A stretch of DNA of 37,533 nucleotides from assembly GCA_001584585.1 (NCBI GenBank), contig LSYV01000003.1, forward strand, positions 377,240 through 414,772, written 5' to 3'. The notes below the pieces were generated by a model. The model had not been told where the DNA came from. It ran no database searches and saw nothing but the letters and a program-made list of their open reading frames with translations. Made by a program: the position numbers and the translations under genes. This DNA is from Gonium pectorale (taxonomy: Eukaryota > Chlorophyta > Chlorophyceae > Chlamydomonadales > Volvocaceae). Shown here piece by piece: positions 9,537 through 26,403 of this stretch. The number at the start of each line of letters is the position of its first letter. Position 1 is the first letter of the stretch.

Positions 9537-11840
9537 TTAGACGCTAGTGCCTGTCTTCTCGAAGCCCTTCTTGGGCAGACGTGCCTTCTCCTTGCGGACC
9601 TCCTTCTCCAACCTCTCGCGCTCGGCCTTCTCCGCTGCCTTCTCGGCGCGGCTGCTGCCGGGCGCTTGCGGCCTGTAAGCTGCTGCCTTGACCGCGACTC
9701 CCACGGCGTGCGGATCCGCCCCCTCGAGCGCCACATCCCACTGCACCAGCTCGAAGGCGTCCATCCGCGCCTTCCAGCCTTCGAGATAGGAGGGGGCTGC
9801 GAGCACGGCGAGGGGCCGGGGACAAACAGGTGTCGTGGAGCACGAGCACCGGGATGCTCTCGAGTCGGCAGCATGCACGCAACATCCGAGGGCGGTCACC
9901 AGGCGGCTCGCACCTGCTCCCACACCCACATCCAGCGCAACACTCCTTTCTAGGCTGGCACCCAGGCCTGACAAGGCGTTCCGACGCTCGCACCCAGGCC
10001 CGACAAAGGCACACATAGACTTGATGAAGGGGGGATACGATTCAAGAGGCCGCGGCCGCAACGCGCCGTGACGTGGCCGCGCGTACCTAGGGTGCGGCTG
10101 GAGCTGCCGATGAAGCGGAGGGGCAGCCCTCCAGGGACTGTGGGCGGGGCAAGGAGGCGGGCGGGGCGTTACAGATCTCCCACTCAAGCACCCGCCGTAC
10201 AGCCCACATCCCCGCCTACGCCCCGCCCCGCCCTGCCCCCGAGCCCCTGCCCACCTCGCTCGATGAAGACGATGGGGCACCCCGGCTTGAGCACCCGCAG
10301 CGCCTCCGCCGCAAAGGCCGCCCGCTGCGCGTCGCTCATGCCCGCCAGCGCGCCCAGGGACACCAGCGCGTCCACGCTGCCGTCCGCCGCGAAGCCCAGG
10401 TTGGCGGGGGACTGCTGCCGGGCCACAGTGGGCACAGCCGCCTGTCGCACGGCCGGGGGAGGGTGGCGAGGGGGGAGGGGCGCGGGCGCGCTGGGGTCAT
10501 CGGTTTGGGGCGGGGGCGCATGTGCGGGCAGGTGTGCACCGGCGGTTCCGCACATGCAAGGTGCTGTGGGAGACGTGCTCTGCCCGCTGAGGGGCGGTGC
10601 GACGCGCTACGGGTGTGGCCAGGTGCTGGCAACCGGTGCACACGCATGGGTAGGGCGGGGCGGGGCGGGACCGGGCCGGGCGGGGCGGGGCATGCCTGGC
10701 TTGGTCAGGCTAGAGGCTACGCAGGCTATGCCGCGGAGCCCGCAAAGCCTGCGCGACAGCGTTCGGGGATCAGACTGTCAACTCTGAAAGGCTCCTGGCA
10801 GCACCACAACACTTGATACACGAAGGCCCTGCGCCGTGGGCCCCGCCCCCGGCCCCGCGCCCCGCCCCCGCCACACACACCTGCATGCCGGCCTGCTCCA
10901 GGAGCCCCTTGTTCACGCCCTCGCCCACCACCGTGACCTGCACCGTGCTCTTGGGGTAGTAGTACAGCTCCTGGAGGCGGGGGGGGGGCAGGAGGCGGGA
11001 AGGCGGCCTACGTGAAGAATGCGGCGGGTGTTGCTTGGCGGGAGGGGAGGCGGTGAAGGCGGCTGGCGCCGCTGGAGCACGGAGCTGGTCCGCGGCCATT
11101 TCAACTCAGCTCCCAGAACTCGGTTGGGGTTTGTTGGGCGACAGGGTGCCAAGGGGCCGTGCTTTCCACGAGCACGGCTCTTGCTAACAAACGGGTTCGC
11201 GGGGTTCCTGCCTGGGCGCTCCTCTCGAGTGTCCTTCCCTGCGGGGGTTCGCAAGGGACTACAACTCCCAGTGGCGAAGTCCAGGGCCTTCGGCACAGGC
11301 AGGAGTGCCTGTCCAAAACATTCAGCCTAACCGGCGCATGCCGCCGCCCTTACCCGCGTTCCTCCTTGCAGCTGGATGACTCGTGGGTCCCCTGCACGTC
11401 CAGCGCACAGCCGAACGACGATCTTCAGTTGGTGCCCTCTCTGCTGGAGATGCCTGGATCCTGAAACCTAGGAGCGCAGGTGCGCTGCCATGCCCTGTCA
11501 CACACCACATGCCTTGGCTGAACGATGGGTACACACCTTTAGGCACGTAGTTACTTAGCATGGAGGCGGTAATGTACTCGAGCTGGCCGTAGTTGGCGAA
11601 CTTCCACGCTGCCACGCTGCGGGCGGTCGTACAACGCCGGGTCAGGGGAGATTAGGGGAGTTTAGTAAGGGCGATGCCCCGCCGATCGAAAAGTTCGAGG
11701 GGTTGGGGTGGGGCGGGGTGGGGTTGAGGGGTGCATGCTTACCCGCCAGCCGCCAGGAGCGGCACCGCCGCAGCAGCAGCAGTTAGAGTAGAGCCATCGG
11801 CTGCAAGCGCTGCAAGGTGCGACGGGTCGGTCGTGGCCAT
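9537..11840 (-). CDS. Class I SAM-dependent methyltransferase-like protein
   Basis: Exons on the minus strand: 11840-11743, 11616-11537, 11391-11354, 10970-10881, 10441-10255, 10137-10087 and 9796-9537, giving 267 residues. Residues 33-59 read AAWKFANYGQLEYITASML. Residues 66-72, QLQGGTR, followed by ELYYYPKSTVQVTVVG, occupy the place of methyltransferase motif I and the first two strands. DGSVDALVSLGAL (122-134) resembles motif IV, and EALRVLKPGCPIVFIER (148-164) is the typical strand and turn late in the fold. Motif I is degenerate, GG rather than GxGxG, so SAM binding is uncertain. The last 45 residues are an Arg/Lys/Glu-rich helix ending KKGFEKTGTSV. Substrate is unknown. Exon 3 is only 38 nt; alternative acceptors would add residues, but this one gives the best match to the fold. 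Phases agree throughout. Confidence 0.83.
10652..10691. repeat. GGGGC-type pentamer repeat in methyltransferase-like intron 4
   Basis: Tandem GGGGC units with a few substitutions lie inside the intron 10442-10880. A similar run is at 31471-31502 in another gene. Confidence 0.75.
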
Positions 11841-12584
11841 CCACATCAAATTATTGTTATTTCCGAGTTAGGTGCAAAAAATTATTACCGTGCACTGCAG
11901 TGTGCGAGCGGCGCGAGCGACCCTGAAATGGCCGCACTGTTCGGCAGGGCTGCAGCAGCGTCGCCATTCTGGTCGTATTGATGACACTTTTGACACATCT
12001 ACTGGTAAGGCTGAGCATTGATGATACAGCGCACATCTATTCACGACACAACGGAAACAACCGCTGCCCTGGCGCTGTCCCCTCATGTGAGCATACGACA
12101 CATACAAAGGTGTGAGCCAGGCAGTTGGCTATGCATTGTGGAGGCAGAGCTAATTAATGCGGCGGCGAGATGCAGCCGATGCCTTCTGCGTGCATGTATC
12201 CCGGGCTTGTTCGAGCTGCTCTTGCATACCAGTGAAACGGCAGTTTGGTAGGGGGGCTTAGACGCCAACGCAAACGCGGATTGTAGACGCGCACATCATC
12301 CAGGTAGGATCACATGCGTATTGAAGTAGGCGGTGGCTCACGAGGTATCCGTAGGTAGGGCCACCTAGCGAAGGTCACACGTGGGGAAAGATCAGGATAT
12401 AATATCTTTGCAGCATAAGGGGGTAAGGTCTCAGGCTGGCCCTTCAACTGGCCTCCTCTGCCTCCTTGGCCCTGTCTGACCTGGGTGCCCCCAAGGCAGG
12501 TCGTGCCGCGCAGCGTGGAAGGAGTTGAGTGCCGCAAGAGCCCGTGTAAGTACCGTGGAGTCGATGGAGACAGCTGTAGTTGGC

Positions 12585-12685
12585 AAAGAGAACCAGAAAC
12601 GGGGAAGGCAGCCTCTACGGACATACACACCCGAGGGTGTGATAAATGTCTGATGTTCCCAGCAGGGCGCGGAGTACAGGGCATG
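12585..12685 (-). repeat. Dispersed hairpin repeat, copy B1
   Basis: On the minus strand this reads TGTACTCCGCGCCCTGCTGG, then a hairpin CACACC-CTCG-GGTGTG, then TATGTCCGTAGAGGC and a pyrimidine-rich tail. It is the same order as in the other copies but diverged. It lies 55 bp from copy A1 in inverted orientation. Confidence 0.8.
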
Positions 12686-12740
12686 GCGGGCGAGGTGTAC
12701 GCAGACTGGCCCTCCCGGTGTATCAGAGTGTATCAGAGTG

Positions 12741-12830
12741 TACCCGCCCGCCCTATTGGAAACGTCGCGCCTTCGGGCGTGTATGGCCGTAGAGGCGGGC
12801 TCCCTCTTTCTGTGCAGGTTTCTCTTTTTT
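12741..12830 (+). repeat. Dispersed hairpin repeat, copy A1
   Basis: The element begins TACCCGCCCGCCCTATTGG, continues with a hairpin CGCGCC-TTCG-GGCGTG and TATGGCCGTAGAGGCGGGCT, and ends in a pyrimidine tail CTCTTTCTGTGCAGGTTTCT. It is preceded by two copies of GTATCAGAGT. Confidence 0.9.
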
Positions 12831-13517
12831 GTTTGACCAGAATAGTTACCTGACTATATGTAGAGGGTGCGAGGGTCCGGCAAGCGGTCGACGATGTGAC
12901 CAGTCCATCGGCGGCCAGCGGTTACCATTCGCGGGGCGCCCAGCCCGCACTCCCGAGGCAGGCTGTAGTTGAGCACACCCTTGCTCGACACTCGCCTGTG
13001 CGCGGGCCACCTGACCTTTGGAAACACGTGTTACAACAAGGATTAGCCATCATCGCCCCAAGCGCTCGAGGACCGCCATGCTGGGGGTTGCGGAGAACCT
13101 CATGGATGACCGGGGCTCCCATGGGGACGGGGGACCGGGCTTCCAACCTCCACCTCTTGCCCTAGCTGAAAAGCCAAACAGGTTTAACGACTCGAGAGGA
13201 CGGCCCACGTTGCGTGTGAGTCCGGACTCTAGAGTCCGTACTTGCTTCGTACTTGCTGCCTCCGTACGATGTGACGCATGGAAGCGATTCAATGGGGCAT
13301 GCAGCATTCACAACCACTTTGTACGTGCCAGAACTTACTGTACGCGCACCGAGGCGAACTTTCAATAAACCAGGTGTCCCACTGGTCGCACCTTCCTATT
13401 CGTATTTTGACAGGAGTTGCACTCGGGGCACGACTACTTTTCTAATTTTCAAAACGGAGGGCTGTATCCCTCGCGTCGTTTGACTCGATCCCTGAGTGAG
13501 GACAGCTCTTGCTCAGT

Positions 13518-18212
<4,695 letters not shown>

Positions 18213-19779
18213 TTGACCACCGCACAACACGGCCGCCGTGGCCTTGCTGGCGGGCGCGCTCGGTACAAGGGCAGCGCGGGGAGCAACGACTGGAATGCAG
18301 GGGACTTCTGCGGACTAGCACACTGTCAGGCTGAATTGGGCAAGAGCATTGGGACGAATAGCACAGGGGGGGCAGCTCATCAGACCTGGCGCAGGAGTGC
18401 ACAATTGTTGTTTACGTGAGATGCGCGACCGGATTCAAGGACCCATGGAACTTGATGTCCTTGAGGCAGGCGGCTCAATTGGGCCGCGGTGCGCTTGCAT
18501 GGGCCAAATGCCTTCATAATCTGATGGGTTACTTGACATGCTGCACACTTTACGACACTTAAGGAGTGAAGATGAAAGGACGCGGGCGGGTAATCCGTGG
18601 GTACTGGGTAGAGATACTTGGCGTGATGGCGTCCGAGTGGGCTTTCCAGACCCCGTAACGGCATCGTGGCTGGCTGACCAGGCTTGGCTATGCATTGTTT
18701 TGACGTTATACAGCTCGCAGAGTTTTTGGCCGGTTTAAACTGCATGGAGCGAGCCTGACGCTTCGTGACTTGGGTGGCCGCAATGCGTGCACTGTGTTGG
18801 GAGCAGTGCAGCTTTGCGCTTTGAATGCTGGTTGGGTCTCTCGAGTGAGCAGATGGAATCCTTACAGCCAGTCACCTCTGCTAGGCGGGTGGGGGGAATT
18901 GCCTCGCTTGTGGTGCAGAGTACGGCTGTGTCGTGATGCTGGGCGAGCTGAAGGACCGTCCGATGTGGTTGCTGATTGCCGGTGTATGGTTGTGCACAGC
19001 TACAGGCCTGTATATATCTTTGTTTTTCACCTGACCATGACGGCATGGGCGGCACAGAACACTCGGCGCTGGCGCGCACGACGCGCTGGGCTTCTTGCAC
19101 ACTTTGAGCCGGGTCGTCACGCCAGGTCACGTACGTAGGGGCCCGTGCGATTCTTTCTCCGCAGTCCCTGCGTGTCCCTGTGAGCCGGGTTATATTGTTA
19201 GCCAAGCTCACGGACGATACGGGGGATGGTGCCATACGGTGCGTCGTGACAACCAAGCGCCCGACAGGGGTCGTGCTCGGACCTAGGACGGGAATAAAGG
19301 GAAACGGAATCAGGGAAGGCAGCCTCTACGGTCATACACACCCGGGCGTGCGATGTTACCAGCAGGGCGCCGAGTACAGGGCATGTTGGGTGAGGAAGAG
19401 CAGACGGGGCCTCCGGGTGCGCTGCAGATGCCGCGGCAACGGTGAGAGGCACGGTGAGAGGGGCGCTACAGGGCACAGCGTGAGCCGACAGAGCAAATAC
19501 GCACCGCCATGTTCCTCAACCGCGCTGCGGCTCTCACATTCTCCTCTGAGTGGGCCCCCTGCCAACCCACCGATTCACAATGGTCAAAAGAAGCTGAGTA
19601 CCTGGGTTACGGCGTACGGACATGCCCGTCGACGAACAAGTGATCACAGTGCTACCACTTAACATAAGAAGCACTCGTTCCAGTGTTATCATCTTTGGTT
19701 TGCTGTTTTGGTTGCAAGGCGTTGACGATCGTTAACACCTGTGTTCGCTCTTGCTGCTCCCACCTAGCTTAACATATAA
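18213..19779. other. Intergenic spacer between GFAT and RBM25
   Basis: This 1.57-kb stretch should hold the GFAT 3' UTR and the RBM25 promoter. One diverged copy of the dispersed hairpin repeat is at 19291-19385. The last 150 bp before the RBM25 start are less GC-rich. I see no supported exon on either strand. Confidence 0.5.
19291..19385 (-). repeat. Dispersed hairpin repeat, copy B2
   Basis: On the minus strand this reads TGTACTCGGCGCCCTGCTGG, then the hairpin CACGC-CCGG-GTGTG, TATGACCGTAGAGGCTGCCT and a pyrimidine tail. It is most similar to copy B1. Confidence 0.8.
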
Positions 19780-22700
19780 ATGAGTGGTCCACCAGGCTAT
19801 CCAGGCTTTCCGGGCTTTAGACCGGGTATGCCCGGCATGGGCTTTCCTGGGGCGCCGCCTCCTCCACCGTTCGCCGGGATGCCCCAGGGAATGCCAGGTA
19901 CATTTGAAACGCTTTGCACAGCAGTTTGACACTGGCTTGCTACACGTTGCTCCGGATGAGACGAAACATCTTTGGCTCTTGCCTTGTACCTCTTGCAGGC
20001 ATGCGGCCACCCATGGGCATGCCGCACGGCGTCATGGGTGGCATGGGCGGCATGGGAATGTCGCCGGGTATGGGACTTGGACTGGGCATGCCCGGGATGC
20101 GACCGCAAATGTCCACGCCGCTGTCCCGCCCGGGCGGAATGGCGATGGGCAGCACGCCCCTTGCAAAGTCAGGTAGGCCTTCGTTGACCAGCTTCCGCCC
20201 TTCCGTTCTATGTAAACCCGACTTGCGTTCCCGGCCCCCCGCCTGCAGTGTTCGTGCCGCCGTCCATAGCCGAAAAAAGCACGACGGTCTACGTGGGCAA
20301 AATTGCATCCACTGTTCCGGACACTGTGGTGCGGACGCTACTCGACGCGTGTGGACGCGTCAAGTCGTGGAAGCGGCAAGTGGACCCGGATACCAAGCAG
20401 CCCAAGGGCTTCGGCTTCTGCGAGTTTGAGGACGCCGAGGGCGTCCTGCGGGCCATGCGCCTGCTCAACGGCCTGAAGCTAGACGGCTCTGAGCTGCTGC
20501 TGAAGTGCAACGCAGCAACGCAAAAGTACACCGAGCAGTACGAGCAGCAGAAGACCGCCCAGAAGGCGGAGAAGAAGGCAAAGGCGGCTGCAGCCAAAGC
20601 CGCCGCCGGCGACGCCGCCGCCGAGGCCACCGAGCGCGAGGGTACAGACGGAAAGGAGGCGGGCGAGGCGGAGCCGGAGGAGGACGAGGATGCAGCTGCA
20701 GACAACAGGGTGTTGGAGGCCATCATGTCGGTGGTCTCGGACCGGGAGGACAAGAACCGCGGGTCGCTGCCGCCCCCACCGCCGCTGCCGGCCGGTGCTG
20801 CTGCGGGGGCCGCCAAGGCTGCCAACGACTTCCTGGCGCAGCTGGCGGCGCCCTCCAGCAGCGGCAGGTCGTCGCAGCAGGCGCAGTCGGACCGGGACGC
20901 AAAGGATCGGGACGCAAAGGATCGGGACAGGGAGGTGCGTCCCAGGCCCGCAGCCTAGACCCTGCATTTCTTGCAACCCACCGGAAAGGGGCTACGCCTG
21001 GTCGGCCACCTGCCCGGAGCCAAGGGGGTGGGGGGCTACCCAGGAAGGGCCGGAAGGCCCTCCAGTGCGCGGCTGCAAGCCGCCCGTGGGTGCATGCGCT
21101 GGGTATGGAGGATGTCGCCGCCGGTGGCAGCGTGGCAGGTGCCGGGCCCGTGGGTGCATCCTGTCTTGACCACACGTTCTGGTGGCTGGCTGTGCGCAGG
21201 CTCGGGAACGAGAGCGCGAGTGGGCGCGGGAGGCGGACGCGGAGCGGCGCAAGGAGGAGGAGCGGCGGCGCGAGCTGGACGCCAAGTATGATTCCAAGCT
21301 GCGGGAGTGGGAGCGCTACGAGAGGTAGGTTGGCGCCCTGCGGCCAGCAGCTCCGGGGCTTCAGCGGGCCGGGCGGGAGGGCATTCCCTCTATGTACCGC
21401 AGCTGCGCGCACCTAACGTACTCACTCCCACAGGCATTGCGAAGGCTTCGCTCTCTTGCGTGCAGACAAGTGCTTGGATGCGGGAAAGTAGTGACTCGGC
21501 CACGCAGCGTCGTGGCCGGGCAGGTTGTGAACCGACTGCCGTTGGAACGTGCTGCGGCCGTGTGTTGCCGGTCCCCTCGGAACGCACATAGTTGGTGCAG
21601 CTGCGAGTGTGGCCGCAGCGGCCTGCACGCGCGCACGCACCTCCCACGGGCCCGCGCATCGCAGGCCTGCCGGCCGTCGCGTGGCGTGGCGGGGTTGCGG
21701 GTTAGCAGCCCCGGGGCACCTTGTTCCGCCTTCGGGTTTCCCCACATACAAATGCAAGGCATACTTGCAGGAGGTAAGGGACGGGGAGAGTGGATACCTT
21801 GGGATGCGAGCGTTGTAGGGTAGGGCTCCTCCTCCCCAGGTCGGCCATGCGGTCCGGAACTGTCCGGTGGCTGGTGGGCTTGTTGCAGTAAAGGCGCACG
21901 TGCTAGTAGTCCGCGCGGGGTGCAGGAAAGGCTGCTGCCGGCGCGCATGTGTCTAGCAGGGGACCCGGGAAACCATCTTGACGGCGGCGGGACGCGGCAA
22001 CCGGCGCTCGTGCCGACGGTTGCCGCACCTTTGGCGTTAGCTATCCATACACTGCATATCTGCCTTGCCCTCTCGAGCCCGCACCTCGCTCCTTCGCACG
22101 AGCCTGCCTTTGCCGAAGACCATGTTGCCATATTTGTGACTGATTCGAGGATCGGAGCCACACCCGGGCCCATGTCGTTACGGCCCTGGCGCTGCGGTTA
22201 CGGTACGCTTTGGGGACTCTTCCAGGCAGCTCGCTCTCGCTGCCGGCGGCGTGGCCCCCTGAGGGTGCCATGGGTTCCGTTCCGCGCCGTTGGTCTTCCC
22301 GTGTGCCGGCCCACCTGGGATTCGCTGTGCTTTCTTGTACGCGCGCGTCTCGCAATCCCCACAGCTGTGCCACGACCCTTGCACGTGGACACCAGTTGTG
22401 CGGCTGAGCGCCTGAGCGCAAGCGCGTATCAGCTGCCCCCAGCCGCCGCTCGCCTGGCCAGTGCGGGCTGGCAAGCGGGCCGAGCCTTGGCTCAACGCCC
22501 GCTCGTTACAGGCTGTGCGATGGTTGGCGGTGTGCGATGAGACTCTGGGTCCGAGCAGCGCTACCGCGCTGCGGCGGCCACTCAGCTCAGCTCCTTCAGC
22601 CCCCACTCCGCCCTCCACATGAACTGACAGCAGCCTGCCCCACCCGCCCCGTGCCCATGGCACGCCTCCGCCGCCGCCCGGTCGCTCGCTGCGGCGCCGA

Positions 22701-24673
22701 CGGTCCGTGCGCGCGCGTTGCCTCTGCCTCTCTTTCCGGGCACGGCCGGCGTGGCTTGCAGGGAGCGCGCCGCTCTGCGGGAGCGAGAGAGGGAGCGGCG
22801 GGGCCAGACTGAGACGGAGTGGCGGCGCGCCGTGCGGGCCGACTTGGACGCGTTCGACAGTGATGACGAGCGTGATCCCTGGGACAGGCGGCCAATACTC
22901 GGGAGGTGAGTCAGCAATCCAAGCGACTGTCCCTCGTGGCGCACGATCATCTCTGCGGGGATGATGCCGAACATTCGTATGCGGTTTGCTCCGTGCGGCA
23001 TGCTGCGGATGCTGCCCCAAGTACCGAGCCTGTCTTGCCTCTTGGCATCCCCGATGCAGTCGGAAAGCGCTTGAGCGGCGCAAGCGGCGCCTGGCGGAGG
23101 AGGAGGAGGACGCGCTGGACCGGCAGCGCGAGGTGCGTGACCTGGAGCGGCGGGCAAAGCGCGCGGCAGCTGCGGCGGCGGAGGCCAGCGCGCACGAGGG
23201 CACGCCCGGGCCGGCAGGCAGCGTGGTGTGCGACGCGCCGGCGGCGGCGGGCGTGGGCCCCGACGTGAAGCCCGAGCCCAAGGCGGAGCCGGAGGTCGAC
23301 ACCAACGACCCCATATATCAGGCCATGCTGGCGGCAGCGAGAGCGCCTCCGCCGGCGGCGCCGCCTCCAGCCCACCACCATGTGAAATCCGAAGAGCCGC
23401 ACCGAGCTCCGGGGCCGCACGCCCATGGCACCGAGCACGGGCACGGGCACGGACACGAGCGGCATCACCGCGGACATGGCCACGGACACGCGGGCCCGCA
23501 AGAGGAAGACCGTGATGGGGCGTACGCCCGGGCGGAGTCGCCAGCGGCGGCAGGGCCCGGCCGCTCCGCGGGCGTCGCGTCCGGGTCGACCAGCGGTGCC
23601 GCGCCGGCGCCGGCGGGCGCGCGGATGGCGTTTGGCGCCGGCACGCGTGGGCGCAACGTGGCGGCGCTGGCGGCTATGTTTGGCGACGAGGAAGAGACGA
23701 CGCAAAAGCGCCAGCTGGTGCGTTGTTAGCGGTCCTTGTCCGACTCTGGACGCCGGTACCCACGAGCTGTTGTTGATAAAGACAGGCAGGCTTTTGTTGC
23801 AGTACCTCCGACACGGGAGGACCCGACCTTCCGTTGATAATGTGCTGGTACGGCCGGACGTATCCAGCGGCTTGAACGCTACCCTAACTGCGATTGCCCG
23901 TTCTTTTGTACCGAACTTGCAGAAGCCCATCCGCTACAGCGAAGACGAGCTCATGGGCGTGGCGGATGGGGGTGAGCAGGCGGAAGCCGCACCGCCGCCG
24001 GCGGCTACGCTGCAGCGGCCGACCCCGCCCGCCGACCCCAAGGCGGCCCTGAAGGCCATGATGGACTCGATCCCTACCAGCCGGGACGGCGTCTTCTCCT
24101 ACCAGATCAAGTGGAGCCACTACAACGCCTCGGTCATGGGCGAGAAGTTCAAGGTACGCAACGGCACGGTGCTGGCGTGGGTCTCAAGCCTGCGTGCGCT
24201 GTGAGGCGACGAGCTCACCGTGTGGCCGACCGCCGCAGCATGTCGCAGCTTGCCGTCACGCGTCGAGGGAGCGTCGATCCAGGCGTCGCGCAATGTATAT
24301 CGTTACCACTCATGTGGGGTTTTGCTCGAGGCGCTTACCGCGTGCAGCCCCTGCACGGCGGCAGCGTCGGTGCTGTCTAGTGCCCACCCGCCAACGATGC
24401 CAAGCGTGACCGCGGCGCCGTGCCTGGTGTCTGTTACGGCTGCGCCCGCAGGGGTGGGTGTCCTCCAAGGTGGAGCAGCTGCTGGGCGTGCAGGAGCCCA
24501 CCCTGGTGGACTACGTGGTCAAGCTGCTGGGGCAGCACACGGGCCCGCCGCAGCTGTACGGCGAGCTGAGCCCCGTGCTGGACAACGACACGGAGACCTT
24601 CGTCATCAAGCTCTACCGCATGGTCATCTACGAGACGGAGAAGGCCGCGCTGGGCCTGGCGCAGGTGCATTAG
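19780..24673 (+). CDS. RBM25: RBM25-type splicing factor (RRM, RE/RD-rich region, PWI domain)
   Basis: Exons: 19780-19897, 19999-20172, 20249-20934, 21200-21324, 22762-22905, 23060-23717, 23923-24153 and 24452-24673, giving 785 residues. Residues 1-97 are Gly/Met/Pro-rich. An RRM follows, with RNP2 VYVGKI at 111-116 and RNP1 KGFGFCEF at 150-157. Next come an Ala/Lys/Glu region and a long Arg/Glu-rich helical segment (ARERER, RRKEEERRRELD, LERRKRRLAEEEE). A disordered stretch includes an unusual His-Gly run (HGHGHGHERHHRGHGHGH). The last 80-100 residues are a PWI domain with MMDSIPTSRDGVFSYQIKW, GWVSSKVEQLLGVQEPTLVD and the terminal helix IYETEKAALGLA. This order matches RBM25, a U1 snRNP-associated regulator of splice-site choice; PWI domains bind nucleic acid. 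Intron 4 is 1437 nt, the longest in the window. TGTAA at 25136-25140 is a likely polyadenylation signal. Confidence 0.95.
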
Positions 24674-26403
24674 CGCCGCGCCGTGTGGGGGCCGGGTTGG
24701 CCGGCGCGGCTGGTGGGCTCAGCGGACGGGTGCTCTGGTGGGCCCGCAGTCGGGCGGTGTACCGCAGAGCCAGTTGCAAGGTGGAAGGCCAATCCCGTGG
24801 TCGGGGTTTGGGCTTGTGTGGGCGATGCGATGGTGCTTGGTGGGGGAAGGCAATGTGGGGAGCCTGGAAAATGGAGGGGGGCGACTCGGCAGATGGAGTC
24901 ACCCATTACTTGCTGCCCGGAAGCGGAGGCAACGCGGACTGGTTAGCGTCATTCCATGTAGTCCACAAGGCGTGCAGCGCATGGCGAGCATCTCAGCAAG
25001 GAGCATAGTGGGACAAGGCGGGCGTCGTGGATGTGGTGGCAGTCGGGAGCTCTTACCCCTGGGGTGCGCTGAACGCCATCGATGAGAGCGATGCAGATGC
25101 TGCCCAGGATAAGCTCATCAAGATTCAACGACGCGTGTAACGAAACGCAACGCCGGAGTTTTCACTGTGCCTTTTACAAGTTACACCGCGGCTGTCAACA
25201 ACGAGTTGATGGCCCCATGCAAAGCCATTCGCGTGCAGATCCCCTTCAACCCGCAAAGCGACCGCAGCTGTGTACGGCACGCTGGGTAGTACCCGCACGG
25301 CTGCCACACGGAGTAACGCCAGGCCGTCAGGTTGAACCCCACAACATCAAACCAGACCAACCCAAATCCCGGGCATTAAAGCGCCGCACAGCTGTATTAC
25401 AAGGGATTCGGGTACCGCCAAGCATTGCAGCGTTGTCCGTACCGCGCGACGCGCTCTCTCCACCTCTGCACGCACGCACGCATCACACATCGTCTTAATG
25501 CCCACAGGACGCCTTCCGTCCAGGGAAACATCGGCGCGTGACCGCTCCAGGAGCCCACCTGGTGACCACTGGAATTACGCAGGATTCGAGATGCCCGAGA
25601 GCCAACTCCCATCGGGTCGGCCTTCGTCTCGCCATTGACGCCGAAAGCCACCATGGCTTCAACGTCCTCGCAACAAGCCGAGTGCGGTGGCGGCCCCGCA
25701 CAAGCGCAGCACGGCGTCAGCTCACTGTCGGCGCCCGCGCGTGCACAAGCGAACCGTACTATTTGTCCATCCAGGTCATGCGGATTCAAGCGTACTAGTT
25801 ATTCGCACACAGTCCCGACCTGATTATCGATGCGATGTGATAGCACACCACCCCCGGCGTGGCCCGGGTTCAGCGACGAAACCCCAGGTGGGTGCACCCC
25901 TGGCGCAAGACGTCAGCTGCCCAGGCCCGACGCGGCGGCGGCCCGACGCGATGCTCTCACCACTCTCTAGGGCCAACGACGGACCAGTTTCCCACAGCAC
26001 CAGCTCAGGAGCGCCGTCCTGCGATGGCAGGAACGCCTCTGCACCGGCCCAACGGACGCCGTTTTCCAGAGTCGCGCCCGCCACCCAGTCTTGTGCCCTC
26101 ACCCGCTTTCACACCTAGCAACATACCTGCTCCAGGCCCCGGCTGAAACTGGCGCCCATAGTCACAGCCAACTCAGCGTGTACAATCGCCCCAGGCACCT
26201 GGCCCCGCTCTACAACCCTGCAGCAACACTCGCGGCGCCCATCCTCCCCCACCCGATGATGTTGTCCGCGCCCCATACCCCCATACGCGAGCTCCTGTAT
26301 GCCCAGCCCCTCCTGAGCGCACAGTTGCCATGTGAGGCGTGATACCAGCGCAGGCGCTCGTCAAACCAGGCCTACTGGATGTTCAGCGGCCCCAGGCCAG
26401 GGC
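24674..26403. other. Convergent 3' regions of RBM25 and the small CaaX gene
   Basis: The stretch holds the 3' ends of two convergent genes. TGTAA at 25136-25140 (+) suits RBM25. TTACA at 25397-25401, which is TGTAA on the minus strand, is one candidate for the opposing gene; others lie near 25175-25187, where transcripts would overlap. Open frames of 80-140 codons on both strands around 25690-26340 look like chance: low complexity, no motif, no paired splice sites. Confidence 0.5.

Larger units (their letters stand above)
11841..13517. other. Divergent intergenic spacer with dispersed repeats
   Basis: This 1.7-kb spacer lies between the divergent starts of the methyltransferase-like gene (11840) and GFAT (13518). 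It should hold both promoters. It contains two inverted copies of the dispersed hairpin repeat (12585-12685 and 12741-12830) and a duplicated GTATCAGAGT just before the second. Base composition is more balanced than in the genes. No convincing exon was found. Confidence 0.55.

Noticed and set aside
11970..12060. TTGATGA boxes near 11977 and 12018 as further C/D snoRNAs
   Set aside because: No matching D box at a suitable distance and no terminal stem.
13509..13517. Upstream non-ATG start for GFAT
   Set aside because: The glutaminase needs Cys at position 2 after Met, so ATG at 13518 is the start.
25690..26340. Overlapping open frames of 80-140 codons on both strands
   Set aside because: They fall in the expected 3' region of the small CaaX gene, with no motif and no splice support.
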